Assembly (NCBI RefSeq): GCF_000348905.1
Contig: NZ_AOFT01000001.1
Coordinates: 62,001 to 126,000 of the forward strand
Direction of reading: 5' to 3'
Length of the DNA: 64,000 nt
Origin: Bhargavaea cecembensis DSE10
GTDB taxonomy: Bacteria; Bacillota; Bacilli; Bacillales_A; Planococcaceae
The notes under the pieces were generated by a model. That model saw nothing but the letters and a program-made list of their open reading frames with translations. It did no database searches and was not told where the DNA came from. Both the position numbers and the translations under genes were made by a program. This document shows positions 24,551-34,300 of this stretch, piece after piece. Positions within the stretch are counted from its first letter, which is position 1; the number at the start of each line of letters is the position of its first letter.

Positions 24551-26008
24551 TCACTTTTTCCGGTCTTCGTAGAACACCTTGAAATTCGGATCAGGGATGC
24601 CGACGCCGAGCTCCCGGGCTTTATAGTCACGGAGCAGTTCAAAGAACCGCTTGCTCAGGAACAGAAGGACGACCAGGTTGATGAATGTCGGGATGGCAGT
24701 CGTGATATCGGCGAAGTACCAAACGTATTTGCCCGGAAGCTCGTAGTATACCGCATAGATGACGAGGAGCAATCCCGGCAGCGGGTAAACAAGCTGGAAA
24801 AATCTCAGTACTTTGCCTTTCAGTGATGCCTGCTCCGGCTTCCCGAAAACTTGGCGCAACAGAATCTCATAATAGGTGTACCAGCCGGTTGTCGTCGTCA
24901 GGCCGAACAGGAAGACGGAAATCGTGATGATGTATCGGCCGGTTTCACCGATGCCCTCCTCAAAAGCGGCAAGCGTTAGCGATGCGCCGTCCAGACCGCT
25001 CGACCACATGCCGGTGATGATGATCGTGAAAGCGGTCACCGAACAGATGACGATTGTATCGATAAAGACTTCCGCCGCGCCCCACATGCCCTGTTTGACC
25101 GGATGGTCGGTTTTTGCAGTGGAATGGATCATCGGGGACGTTCCCCAGCCGGCTTCGTTGGAGTAGACAGCGCGTGCAACACCCATCTGGATGACCTGTG
25201 CAACAGCCGCGCCCGTGAACCCGCCGACAGCTGCCATGCCGTTAAAGGCACTGTCGAAGATCAGGCCGAATACAGGGAGGATATCTCCTGCATTGGAGAA
25301 GATGATATACAGTCCCGCAACAAGATAAAACAGGCACATTGCCGGGATGAGCTTCGCAGCGGTCTCGCCGATCCGCTTGATTCCGCCGAGAATAATCAGA
25401 TAAATGCCGATTACATAGATCATTGACGAAGGAATCAGCCCGAATCCGAATGAAGAATCGATCGCCTCGGCGACCGTGTAGTTCTGAAGCGTAATGAAGA
25501 AGGTGGAGAAGATCCCGAAGCCGAACAGGAAAGCAGGAATCCACCAGAACTTGAAGTTCCGCTCCTCCCCGAGCCCTTTCTGCATGTAGTAGGTCGGTCC
25601 GCCATACGGATCGCCTTTTTCATCCGTGCTCCGGTAATGGACCGCGAGGGTGACCTCGACCATCTTCGTCATCATGCTGAAAAGCGCGGTCAGCCACATC
25701 CAGAAGACGGCTCCGGGCCCGCCGACGGCAATCGCCGTCGCGACACCCCCGATGTTCCCGACACCCACACTGCCGCCGATGGCCGTGCTCACGGCCTGGA
25801 ACGGTGTCAGAATCCCCTTTTCCGATTTGGAGCGCTCACGTTCCCCTTTCGAGAAGACTTTGCCGAATGTTGCCTTGAAGATATGCGGCAGATGGAGAAT
25901 CTGGAAGACCTTGCTTCCGACAGTGAAATACAGTGCCACGAAAAGGACGGTGAAGATGAGCGGCAGCCCCCACAGCCACCCTACGATTTTTTCCAGTAAC
26001 AGATCCAC
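24551..26008 (-). CDS. sodium:alanine (AGCS family) symporter
   Basis: A 485-residue polytopic protein of the alanine/glycine:cation symporter family. Segments typical of the family are GVGNIGGVATAIAVGGPGAVFWMW, the long HYRSTDEKGDPYGGPTYYMQ loop, YSNEAGWGTSPMIHSTAKTDHP and TTGWYTYYEILL. It should import alanine, glycine or a related amino acid with sodium. The frame has ATG at 26014 but it touches GAGGAGG; GTG 26008, 7 bases from it, is the better start. It is transcribed alone; the next gene downstream is the stress gene with its own promoter. Confidence 0.9.
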   Translation of the reverse strand: MDLLLEKIVGWLWGLPLIFTVLFVALYFTVGSKVFQILHLPHIFKATFGKVFSKGERERSKSEKGILTPFQAVSTAIGGSVGVGNIGGVATAIAVGGPGAVFWMWLTALFSMMTKMVEVTLAVHYRSTDEKGDPYGGPTYYMQKGLGEERNFKFWWIPAFLFGFGIFSTFFITLQNYTVAEAIDSSFGFGLIPSSMIYVIGIYLIILGGIKRIGETAAKLIPAMCLFYLVAGLYIIFSNAGDILPVFGLIFDSAFNGMAAVGGFTGAAVAQVIQMGVARAVYSNEAGWGTSPMIHSTAKTDHPVKQGMWGAAEVFIDTIVICSVTAFTIIITGMWSSGLDGASLTLAAFEEGIGETGRYIITISVFLFGLTTTTGWYTYYEILLRQVFGKPEQASLKGKVLRFFQLVYPLPGLLLVIYAVYYELPGKYVWYFADITTAIPTFINLVVLLFLSKRFFELLRDYKARELGVGIPDPNFKVFYEDRKK

Positions 26009-26123
26009 GGACATTCCTCCTCAGTTCATCGATTTTTCAAACCTATGTATCCTCCTCCCGTAGATAGAACCTATCATAGCGTGATTCGGAACGAAATAAT
26101 AGATTCTTTAGATAATTGGATGT

Positions 26124-26160
26124 AAAAAACATCCCCGCACACCAAGGGGTGCGGGGATGA
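26124..26160 (-). terminator. terminator of the nucleotidase gene
   Basis: On the minus strand CATCCCCGCAC pairs with GTGCGGGGATG and is followed by TTTTTTACA. Confidence 0.9.
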
Positions 26161-26164
26161 AGGG

Positions 26165-28684
26165 TTATTCCTGAGTATACAGAGAGATGACTTTCGCCGC
26201 ATGCGCCCGCTTGGCGTGACCTTGCGGGTTGAAGTTTCCGTCTTCATTGCCGGTCATGAAGCCGAGCTCATAAGCGGCATTGACTTCCTCTTCGAACCAA
26301 GGGGAGACGGAGTCACCATCCAGATAATCCGCTTCTGCCGTGGCTTTGTATGGCTTGCCGATCTTCACGGAGTATGCCCGGACGACCATCGCCGCCATCT
26401 GTTCCCGGCTGATCAGGTTGGCCGCTCCAAAGTTATCCGCGGTGCGGTTCGTGATGCCGGCCCTGATGGCGAGATCGAGTTCTTCATCGAACGGAAGGGT
26501 GCCGTCGCTCAGGCCCAGGGAACGGACCGTCATGGACATGAACTGCCCGCGCGTAATCGGCTTTTCAGGTCCGAACGTCCCATCCGGGAAGCCTTTGACA
26601 ATCTTCATCGAAGTGAGGTGGTCGATAAAGGACTTCGCCCAGTGGCGGTCAGTCACATCCGGGTACGACTTGATCGGTTCAGGGGAAGGGATGACCTTGC
26701 CGCCGAGCTCGAACGTGAAGATTCCGAATCCGTCTTCATCCGTCTCGCCGGTGTATGTGATGTTGTCTTTCGCATATTTCTCCGCTTCGGGACTGGACTT
26801 GAATGTCAGGACCGGGTCGCCCTCAATCGGTGCGATGGACCAGTTGTTGTCTGCGGAAGGGTTGATTTCCTTTTGCTCCGTAATGTAATCCATGAGCACC
26901 TGCCGGTTTTCTTCAGCGGAGTCGACAATCAGCGGTGCATCCGCGACATGAGGGAAGTTGCCGCTCTGTCGGTAGTTGTTCATGACGACGACGAATTCTT
27001 GGGTCTCGTCTACCGGCTTGCCGTCATATAGAAGGCTGGCAACGCGGGTTTCTTCTGCGTCCGTGCGGTTGCCGTCGGCATCGTACTTGGCAGGTTTTGT
27101 GATGTCGAACTGGTAGGTCAGGCCGTCGATGACATCATAGTTATATGAGCGGAAGTCAGGATTCAGGAGTTCCTGTGGTCCCTCCGCATCCGGATCGATC
27201 GTATTGAAGTTTGCCGCGACGCGGTCGAGGTAGTCACGGATCTGGCTGCCCGTCAGCAGGATCGCTTTCAGGGTGTTGTCGTAAAGGTACAGATCTGCGG
27301 CGCTTCGGATGGTCAGGTCGCCGGCAGCAATATCGGTGTAATCTGCAGCCCCGTTGCGCCCGGCCTTGAACGGCGCACCGACAGAAAGGATCGGCGTGTC
27401 TTTGTATTCAGGGGCGTTGAGTTCGATAAAGTCCTTGGCATAGGCTTTCTGTGCTTCCGTCACGATCTGGATGGACGGATCGTCCTGTACCAGGGCGAAA
27501 TAGCTGTGGATCGGTGAAGTGGTCGTGCCGATTTTTGTTTCCGTATAGTCGACAGTCGCTTCATGATACGGCTTGATCTCTTCCGTGAATGACTCCTGCA
27601 TGTCGTAATCCTTGACTGCACGGACTTCCGAGCTTCCGTCTGTCACTTTCCAGCCGTCACCGTCCGGCTCGATGGTCAGGTCGATGACGCCGAGGTACTC
27701 GCCGCCGTATCCTGCTTCAGTGGCCGGGATGCCGTTGATGGTCCCTTTTTCCTCATCGATCGAGGCGACGACGTCATCCCCGTCCATGAAATTGGAACCG
27801 AGCGTGCCTCCTGGGGGAGCAGGGAAGATATCATGGGCATGGGAGAAGGTGATTGCATCGACGCCATCCACCTGGCTCAGTGGAAGGATGGCGTTCTCGG
27901 CACCCGTGCCCGCCTCGGCAGACTTGTCAAATCCGGAGTGGGCCATCGCGATGATGACATCCGCGCCTTCTTCCTTCATCTCCGGGATGAACTTCTCTGC
28001 GGATTCCGTGATGTCCTTCGAAATGACTTTGCCATCAAGATGGGACTTGTCCCAGTTGACGATTTGCGGTGCGACAAAGCCGATGTAGCCGATCTGGATC
28101 GTATGGGTGTTGCCGGCTTCGTCGGTCACTTGCTTGTCAACGACCCGGTATGGCTCGTACATCAGTTCATCATTGTCCGGATTGTCATCCCCGTCGTCTT
28201 TGTACACATTGGCGCTCAGGAACGGGAAGTCCGCCTTGCTGTAGGTCTGTTCCAGGAAGTCGAGCCCATAGTTGAACTCATGGTTGCCGAGCGTGGCAGC
28301 GTCGTAGTCCATCAGGTTCATGAGTTTGATGACAGGGTGCTCCTCATCATCCCCTACAGGATTGACCGTTGCATAGTAAGTGCCGAGCGGTGTTCCCTGG
28401 ATGGTGTCCCCGTTGTCGACGAGCACCGAGTTTTTCACTTCCGAACGTGCCGCCTCGACTGCCGACGCCACTTTCAGGAGGCCGAGTTTCTCATTGGCGG
28501 CACCCTTGTAGTAGTCGTAGCTGTAGAGGTTGCTGTGTGTGTCGGTCGTTTCAAGAATCCTCAGCTTGACGGCTTCACCCGGATCTTCCGCCAGAACATT
28601 GACGGGGGAGGGGGAGGCAAACAGCATTCCGGCTGACAGCAGCAGCGCTCCGGAAACCTTGACGGCCTTTCTAGATTGGTTCAT
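26165..28684 (-). CDS. SLH-anchored 2',3'-cyclic-nucleotide phosphodiesterase / 5'-nucleotidase
   Basis: An 839-residue secreted enzyme: signal peptide (about 1-32, ending NVLAEDPG), calcineurin-like phosphoesterase domain (about 40-330) with ETTDTHSN, GNHEFNYG and later HAHDIF metal motifs, 5'-nucleotidase C-terminal domain (about 400-590), and three S-layer homology repeats from about 665 (YPDVTDRHWAKSFIDHL, then FPDGTFGPEKPITRGQF). It should release phosphate and nucleosides from extracellular nucleotides while held in the cell wall by the SLH repeats. The ATG is 8-9 bases after GGAGG. PhoP-box-like repeats lie just upstream, fitting phosphate starvation control. Confidence 0.92.
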   Translation of the reverse strand: MNQSRKAVKVSGALLLSAGMLFASPSPVNVLAEDPGEAVKLRILETTDTHSNLYSYDYYKGAANEKLGLLKVASAVEAARSEVKNSVLVDNGDTIQGTPLGTYYATVNPVGDDEEHPVIKLMNLMDYDAATLGNHEFNYGLDFLEQTYSKADFPFLSANVYKDDGDDNPDNDELMYEPYRVVDKQVTDEAGNTHTIQIGYIGFVAPQIVNWDKSHLDGKVISKDITESAEKFIPEMKEEGADVIIAMAHSGFDKSAEAGTGAENAILPLSQVDGVDAITFSHAHDIFPAPPGGTLGSNFMDGDDVVASIDEEKGTINGIPATEAGYGGEYLGVIDLTIEPDGDGWKVTDGSSEVRAVKDYDMQESFTEEIKPYHEATVDYTETKIGTTTSPIHSYFALVQDDPSIQIVTEAQKAYAKDFIELNAPEYKDTPILSVGAPFKAGRNGAADYTDIAAGDLTIRSAADLYLYDNTLKAILLTGSQIRDYLDRVAANFNTIDPDAEGPQELLNPDFRSYNYDVIDGLTYQFDITKPAKYDADGNRTDAEETRVASLLYDGKPVDETQEFVVVMNNYRQSGNFPHVADAPLIVDSAEENRQVLMDYITEQKEINPSADNNWSIAPIEGDPVLTFKSSPEAEKYAKDNITYTGETDEDGFGIFTFELGGKVIPSPEPIKSYPDVTDRHWAKSFIDHLTSMKIVKGFPDGTFGPEKPITRGQFMSMTVRSLGLSDGTLPFDEELDLAIRAGITNRTADNFGAANLISREQMAAMVVRAYSVKIGKPYKATAEADYLDGDSVSPWFEEEVNAAYELGFMTGNEDGNFNPQGHAKRAHAAKVISLYTQE

Positions 28685-29251
28685 CCATCGATCCTCCGTT
28701 TCAGATAATTGAAATCCCTTTCATTCTACCATTTTCTCCATGTTAACGTCCCGTAAAGTTTGTATATTTATGATAAAGAAAAAGTAACTTTTTCCTCATA
28801 AAATAGCCGTAATGTAAGATAACTTAGTTCGAGATATATGGAAGGAACAAGAAAATGAAAATGAATCTTTAGGCCCTGTTTGAATTTGGGGTTACTTACC
28901 TTTCTTCCGTTGAAGTGAGCCTAAAGTGGGTATTCGGAGGCAGGAGTTTGCAAAAAATACGGCCGGAAGAAATGGGCGATGCCGTCTGGCAGGTGAGTGT
29001 TCGGGGTCTTTCGGCATATGGCAGGCAGGGGGTCCGTCCAGAGTGTTTTTGACAACGCTGTGACCGAATGGTATTCAATAAGAGGAAAGTTAGGAGCAGA
29101 GTCCGGGACTTGGGTGCCGGATTTTGGCGACGACTTGATTTTTTATGAAGCGCACGAATTGCCATTCGCAACTTTTTGCCTGTGGCCGTGAACGGAAATA
29201 CCTGCATCCGCAGTTATTTTAATATGAAAATTTGAAAAGGAGATGGATGAA
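28685..29251. other. 567-base intergenic region before the type VII locus
   Basis: The left part is AT-rich and carries Pho-box-like repeats for the nucleotidase gene and a 7-base palindrome GAAAAAG-TAA-CTTTTTC (28778-28794). The right 340 bases are of normal composition; frames on both strands there (28896-29207 minus, 28997-29191 plus) lack ribosome sites and recognisable products. I see no gene and no clear esxA promoter, apart from an AT-rich stretch just before it. Confidence 0.45.
28723..28766 (-). promoter_or_regulatory. Pho-box-like promoter of the nucleotidase gene
   Basis: On the minus strand TTTACG (28757-28752) and TTAACA (28746-28741) are in 11-base register, with TATACA (28766-28761) nearby, resembling TT(A/C/T)ACA PhoP boxes. 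A TAGAAT -10 (28728-28723) lies 12 bases downstream, the usual Pho promoter geometry. Confidence 0.4.
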
Positions 29252-29545
29252 ATGTCAGGAATTATTCGCGTAACCCCTGCTGAACTGGAAGCGATGTCCA
29301 ACCGCTACAACAGTGAATCCAGTGAGGTGTCGGCACAGATCGGCCGCCTGGACGGCATGATTGCTGAACTCCAGTCTGCATGGGAAGGGGCTTCCAGCCG
29401 GGCATTCGCAGAGCAGTACGAGCGCCTGAAGCCACACTTCATTGACATGCAGGACCTTCTCTCTGAAATCGCTGTACAGCTGAACCGCACCGGCCACGCC
29501 CTGCGCGATGCGGACGAGCAGATTGCAAGCCAGATCCGCGGCTGA
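29252..29545 (+). CDS. esxA: WXG100 family type VII secretion substrate EsxA/YukE
   Basis: A 97-residue helical-hairpin protein, exactly the length of Bacillus YukE and sharing its frame: IRVTPAEL at the start, WEGASSRAFAEQYERLKPHFI (the WxG turn) in the middle and IASQIRG at the end. It is the small secreted partner of the Yuk/Ess type VII system. ATG 29252 is 9 bases after AAAGGAG; the upstream ATG 29243 is too close to that site. It opens the secretion operon and is followed by a partial terminator, which probably makes its transcript more abundant than the downstream genes. Confidence 0.95.
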   Translation: MSGIIRVTPAELEAMSNRYNSESSEVSAQIGRLDGMIAELQSAWEGASSRAFAEQYERLKPHFIDMQDLLSEIAVQLNRTGHALRDADEQIASQIRG

Positions 29546-29565
29546 TAGCCGGGCGGAAAAAGTTG

Positions 29566-29602
29566 AGCGCCTTTCAAATTATCCGGAAGGCGCTTTTCCT
29601 TC
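29566..29602 (+). terminator. partial terminator between esxA and esaB
   Basis: AGCGCCTT (29566-29573) pairs with AAGGCGCT (29587-29594) and is followed by TTTCC, between esxA and esaB. The short T run suggests leaky termination. Confidence 0.65.
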
Positions 29603-29622
29603 ATTTATCAGGAGGTCTTGAT

Positions 29623-29862
29623 ATGTACATCGAAGTCACTGTGGATCTGTCCAAGTACGAAGGAGGCGTCTTTGACCTCCGATTGTCGGATTACCACACA
29701 TTCAAGAAACTGGCGGATATTGCACGGGAGGCGAAAGGTGTCACCAGGCACCAGCGTGAAGGCCACTGGGTCAGGGTCGTCAATAAAAACAGGACCTATC
29801 CGGGACATCTGACAATGGCGCATTGCGGCATCACGTCCGGAGACCGGCTGGAAATCCTCTGA
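29623..29862 (+). CDS. esaB: type VII secretion protein EsaB/YukD
   Basis: A 79-residue ubiquitin-like protein, the same length as Bacillus YukD and of the same pattern: MYIEVTVDL, YEGGVFDLRLSDYHTFKKL, REGHWVRVVNKNR and CGITSGDRLEIL. Such proteins are cytosolic components or regulators of the Yuk/Ess system. The frame is open 20 codons upstream, but AGGAGGTC directly before ATG 29623 sets the start. Position in the operon is the same as in Bacillus subtilis (after yukE, before yukC). Confidence 0.93.
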   Translation: MYIEVTVDLSKYEGGVFDLRLSDYHTFKKLADIAREAKGVTRHQREGHWVRVVNKNRTYPGHLTMAHCGITSGDRLEIL

Positions 29863-29914
29863 TGGATGCAGCAATGGGATAATGGCATGAACAAGGCAAA
29901 GGAGCATCACTGAA

Positions 29915-31288
29915 ATGGCCAATCGAACACAGACATATATGGAAACGCTGCTGGATGCCGTGGTCCGGCACGAGGAACATCAGAGTTCATTCGTTTTCCA
30001 GACGGAACGGATCGGCCTGAAGAACGAGGCCGAAATCGCATTCCTCGGGTCCGCAGATCCGGTCATCCGGAAAACGATAGAAATCGATGGGGACGAACTG
30101 ACCATCACGGCAGCCTTTCCGGAGCGGTTCCGGCGATTCACTTCCATTCATGAGGAAGACGAGAAAACCAGATGGATTTTTGCCGGCCGCCTTGCGGAAA
30201 AAGCCAGATTGAACGGTGACGGACGGCTCCAGCCGGTCATCTGTCCGGAGAACATCGTTTTCGGCAGCGGGATGGAACCGCATTTCCTGCACTGGGGAGT
30301 GGAGGGCAGCCTGCCGCCCGCAGAAAAGGATCCCGGGCGTATCTGGCTGGAAACCCGTGCTGCCGCAGCGGCGGCGGTCGACAGCAGCCGCCCGTTCGAA
30401 GACTACCTGAAGCACCATGAGACGCTCGACCTGAACCCGCGCACGCAGGCAATTATGCGGGCGGAAACCCCGGATGAACTCCTGGCGCACATCGATGGGG
30501 TGATCCGGTCCATCGACATGCAGGAACAGATGAATGTCCGCCTGCCCCGGAAAAAGTGGAAGCTTGCCAAGATCTTCAGCATCACGGCAGGCATCCTGCT
30601 TATTCCGTCCATCGCACTCGCCGGTTATACATTCGCCTACGAGAAACCGAAGACCGAAGCGATCACGGAGGCCCATGAGTCCTACATGACGATGAAATAC
30701 AGCGATACGGTGACGCTTCTCTCCAAGTACGATGTGGACGGCCTGCCGTATGTCACGCTTTACGAACTGGCAGACGCCTACGTCATCAATGAGCGCCTGA
30801 CCGAGGAGCAGAAGGATAACATCCGGTCGAACATCACGCTGAATACGGATGAGGATTATCTGAAGTACTGGATCTACATCGGGCGTGACGAAGGGGAAGA
30901 GGCAGTCGACCTGGCACGTGCGATGGAAGACCCGGTCCTCCTCGCTTATGCCCTTGCGGTACGCCAGGAAGAAATCCGTTCGGACGACAGCCTTTCCGGT
31001 GAGGAAAAGCAGGAGATGATCGGCGAGATCGACCGTGAACTTGAGGAGATCCGCAAGGCGATGGAGGAATTGGACAAAGCCGAGGAAGAAGCGGAAAAGG
31101 CGGATGGCGCGTCCAAAGACGGGCCGGGCAAAGAGGCTGAAGCCGACTCGGAAGCAAAATCCGATGAATCATCTGCTGAGACAAAAGAAGCGGATGCAGA
31201 GAAAGCCGGAGAAGCACAGAAAGCCCAAGAGGAAGAGGCACCGGATTCCGGAGAAACCCCCGAAACGACCGAAACGCCGTCTCCGTGA
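29915..31288 (+). CDS. essB: type VII secretion protein EssB/YukC
   Basis: A 457-residue bitopic membrane protein. An N-terminal pseudokinase-like domain (about 1-205) is followed by a basic segment (LPRKKWKLAK), one transmembrane helix (about 218-238), and an extracytoplasmic helical domain to about 360. The last 95 residues are of low complexity, rich in Glu, Lys, Ala, Asp and Ser, and may be disordered in the cell wall. EssB/YukC bridges the membrane and binds other components of the Ess/Yuk secretion machine. The ATG is 10 bases after AAGGAG. It lies in the conserved place between esaB and essC. Confidence 0.92.
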   Translation: MANRTQTYMETLLDAVVRHEEHQSSFVFQTERIGLKNEAEIAFLGSADPVIRKTIEIDGDELTITAAFPERFRRFTSIHEEDEKTRWIFAGRLAEKARLNGDGRLQPVICPENIVFGSGMEPHFLHWGVEGSLPPAEKDPGRIWLETRAAAAAAVDSSRPFEDYLKHHETLDLNPRTQAIMRAETPDELLAHIDGVIRSIDMQEQMNVRLPRKKWKLAKIFSITAGILLIPSIALAGYTFAYEKPKTEAITEAHESYMTMKYSDTVTLLSKYDVDGLPYVTLYELADAYVINERLTEEQKDNIRSNITLNTDEDYLKYWIYIGRDEGEEAVDLARAMEDPVLLAYALAVRQEEIRSDDSLSGEEKQEMIGEIDRELEEIRKAMEELDKAEEEAEKADGASKDGPGKEAEADSEAKSDESSAETKEADAEKAGEAQKAQEEEAPDSGETPETTETPSP

Positions 31289-31325
31289 GCCTGCCGGAGG
31301 GCAGAAAGAATAGAAGGTGAAACCA

Positions 31326-34300
31326 TTGCAGCAACTTTGGGTCCATTACGCGGAACATGTCCAGCGGATCGACTTCAATGAATACACAGTAAAGCGGATG
31401 ACCGTCGGCCCTGCCGTCGGGGACAGCATCACGGTGCTGGATTATCCGTTTGTCAAAGGCGCCTTCCGGCTGGAAGGCGGGGAAGACGGCTTTTCCGTGC
31501 GGGACGGCCAGGGACAGGTCGGCTACCTGACCATCGGCAGTCCGGTCTCGATCACGCAGAAGGGACGTGTGCTGACGCTTTCGCTGCGTCCGGCCCCGAG
31601 GCGGAGCCATACATATTACATCGGTTATAAAGACCATCTCACATTCGGCTCCGGAGATCCCGAGGCTACTGTGAACCTCATGCAAAAAGCAGGCGCGGGA
31701 GACACCGGGAGGCGCTTTGCCCTCCTGAAGGGAGGCGGCAGGTGGTACGCGGATGTGGAGTTCGGCTGTCCGTTTTATCTGAACGGGAAAAAACAGTCCG
31801 GCTCCATGCCTCTCAAGACCGGGGACGTCATTTTGTGGCTGGGTATGCAGATCCGGCTTACCGAAAAGGATGTGATCGAGCTATCCGGCCCGGATCCATT
31901 CACGGCGGACCTGCCGGAATTTGAGGCCCCGGAATCCGAAGTGATGAAATCCTACCCGGTCTACCGCCGCACGCCCCGGCTCGTCTATGAAGCGCCGGAT
32001 GACAAAGTGTCGCTGTCCTTCCCGGTGCAGGAACAGACCGATGACGGACGGGGGCTCTGGCTGGTGATCCTGCCTCCGCTTGTCATGCTGATCGTGATGT
32101 CGCTCGTCGTGATCTTCATCCCGCGGGGACTGTTTATCATCATATCGATTTCGATGTTCATCGTGACGCTGATCACGTCGACCGCCCAGTACTTCAGGGA
32201 GCGCAAGCGACGCAAACTGCAGGAGGAAAAACGCCGCAGGGTCTACACGGCCTACCTGGAGAATATGCGGGAAGAACTCCATGAACTGCGCGGCAAACAG
32301 GAGCGGATGCTCCGGTATCACTATCCTGCTTTCTCTGAGCTGAAGCGGATGACGGATGGCCTGTCCGGCCGTATCTGGGAGAAAACCCGGGAAAACGGGG
32401 ACTTCCTGCATTTCAGGCTGGGCACGGGCAGCGTCAAGGCAAGTTACAGCCTGAACCTTTCCTCCGGGGACCTGGCCAACCGGGAAGTCGATGACCTGAT
32501 CGAACAGTCGAAAAAGATGGAGGAAGTGTTTAGCGAGCTGGACAATGCCCCGATTACGGCTGATCTTTCGAAAGGCATCATCGGCCTGTTCGGGAAGGAA
32601 GACGTCATCCGGAAAGAGATTGCGCAGATTGTCGGGCAGCTTTCCTTTTTCCATAGCTACCATGATGTCCGGTTCATCTATATCTTCGAAAACAGCCAGT
32701 ATGACCAGGTTGAATGGATGAAGTGGCTGCCGCATTTCCAGTTGCCGCACATGCACGCCCGTGGACTGATCCACGATGAGCGGACGCGGGACCAGCTGCT
32801 CGGTTCTCTATACGAGATCCTGAGGGAGCGCTACCACCATGAAGACAGGGGCAAAGTCGTGTTCACGCCCCATCTCGTGTTCATCGTATCCGACTACAAG
32901 CTGATCGGGGAGCATGTCATCCTTGAATACCTGGAGGGGAAAGACCACGAAGCGCTTGGCATTTCCGTTATTTTCACGGCAGGGGCCAAAGAGCGCATCA
33001 CGGAAAACGTCCATCTGCTTGTCAGGTACGTCAATGACCGTGAAGGGGACATCCTCATCCGGGACCGTGTTGCATCCGATACCAGGTTCCGGCTCGATGG
33101 CTACGAACCGGAAGGAGACGAGCGGTTCGCTAGGACCCTCCGTACGCTGGACCATCAGGTCGGCATGACGAATTCCCTGCCGGAATCTGTCGGGTTCCTC
33201 GATATGTATGACGTCACCGATGCCGATGACCTTCCGATCCTGGAAAAGTGGGAGACCAATCAGTCGGCGAAATCGCTGGCGGTGCCGGTTGGGTACAAAG
33301 GCCGCGATGATTTGTTGGAACTGAACCTTCACGAGAAAGCCCACGGGCCGCACGGACTCCTTGCCGGTACGACCGGTTCAGGTAAGTCCGAGTTTCTCCA
33401 GACCTATATCCTGTCGCTCGCGGTGAACTTCCACCCCCACGAGGTGGCGTTCCTGCTGATCGACTACAAGGGCGGGGGCATGGCGCAGCCGTTCAAAAAC
33501 ATCCCGCATCTCCTCGGCACGATCACGAACATCGAGGGGAGCCGGAACTTCAGTTTGAGGGCGCTTGCTTCCATCAAGAGTGAGCTGAAGCGCAGGCAAC
33601 GGCTGTTCGACCGGTACACCGTCACGCATATCGACGAATACACATCGCTTTATAAAAACGGTGTGGCGGAAGAGCCGCTTCCGCATCTGTTCCTGATTTC
33701 TGACGAATTTGCCGAGCTGAAAAACGAGGAGCCGGACTTTATCCGGGAACTCGTCAGTGCGGCGAGGATCGGGCGGAGCCTCGGCGTCCACCTGATCCTC
33801 GCCACCCAGAAACCGGGCGGCATCATCGACGACCAGATCTGGAGCAACGCGCGCTTCCGTGTCGCGCTCAAAGTCCAGGACGCGACAGACAGCAAAGAGA
33901 TTCTGAAAAACGGCGACGCGGCGGCCATCACGGTCACCGGGCGCGGCTATCTCCAGGTCGGCAACAACGAAGTGTACGAACTGTTCCAGTCTGCCTGGAG
34001 CGGGGCGCCTTATCTCACTGAGACGTATGAGGGAGAGGATGAAGTGGCGATCGTCACCGACCTCGGACTCGAACCGCTCACCGGCCTGTCCGTCTCCGAC
34101 GGAAGAAAAAGCAGCCTGACCCAGATCGAGGCGGTCACCGCCAAGATCGGGGAGGCGGCGAGAGCCGCCGGTGCCGGGCGGCTGTCGAGCCCATGGCTGC
34201 CGCCGCTTGCCGGACGGATCACTTCGGAAGAAGCCGGTCCGTTCCGCGGCAAAGGATTTGCAATCGGCATCGCCGACGAACCGGAAAAGCAGAGTCAGTA

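Noticed and set aside
28896-29207. 103-codon minus-strand frame and 64-codon plus-strand frame in the gap before esxA
   Set aside because: Neither has a ribosome site, typical codon use or a recognisable product; they overlap each other.
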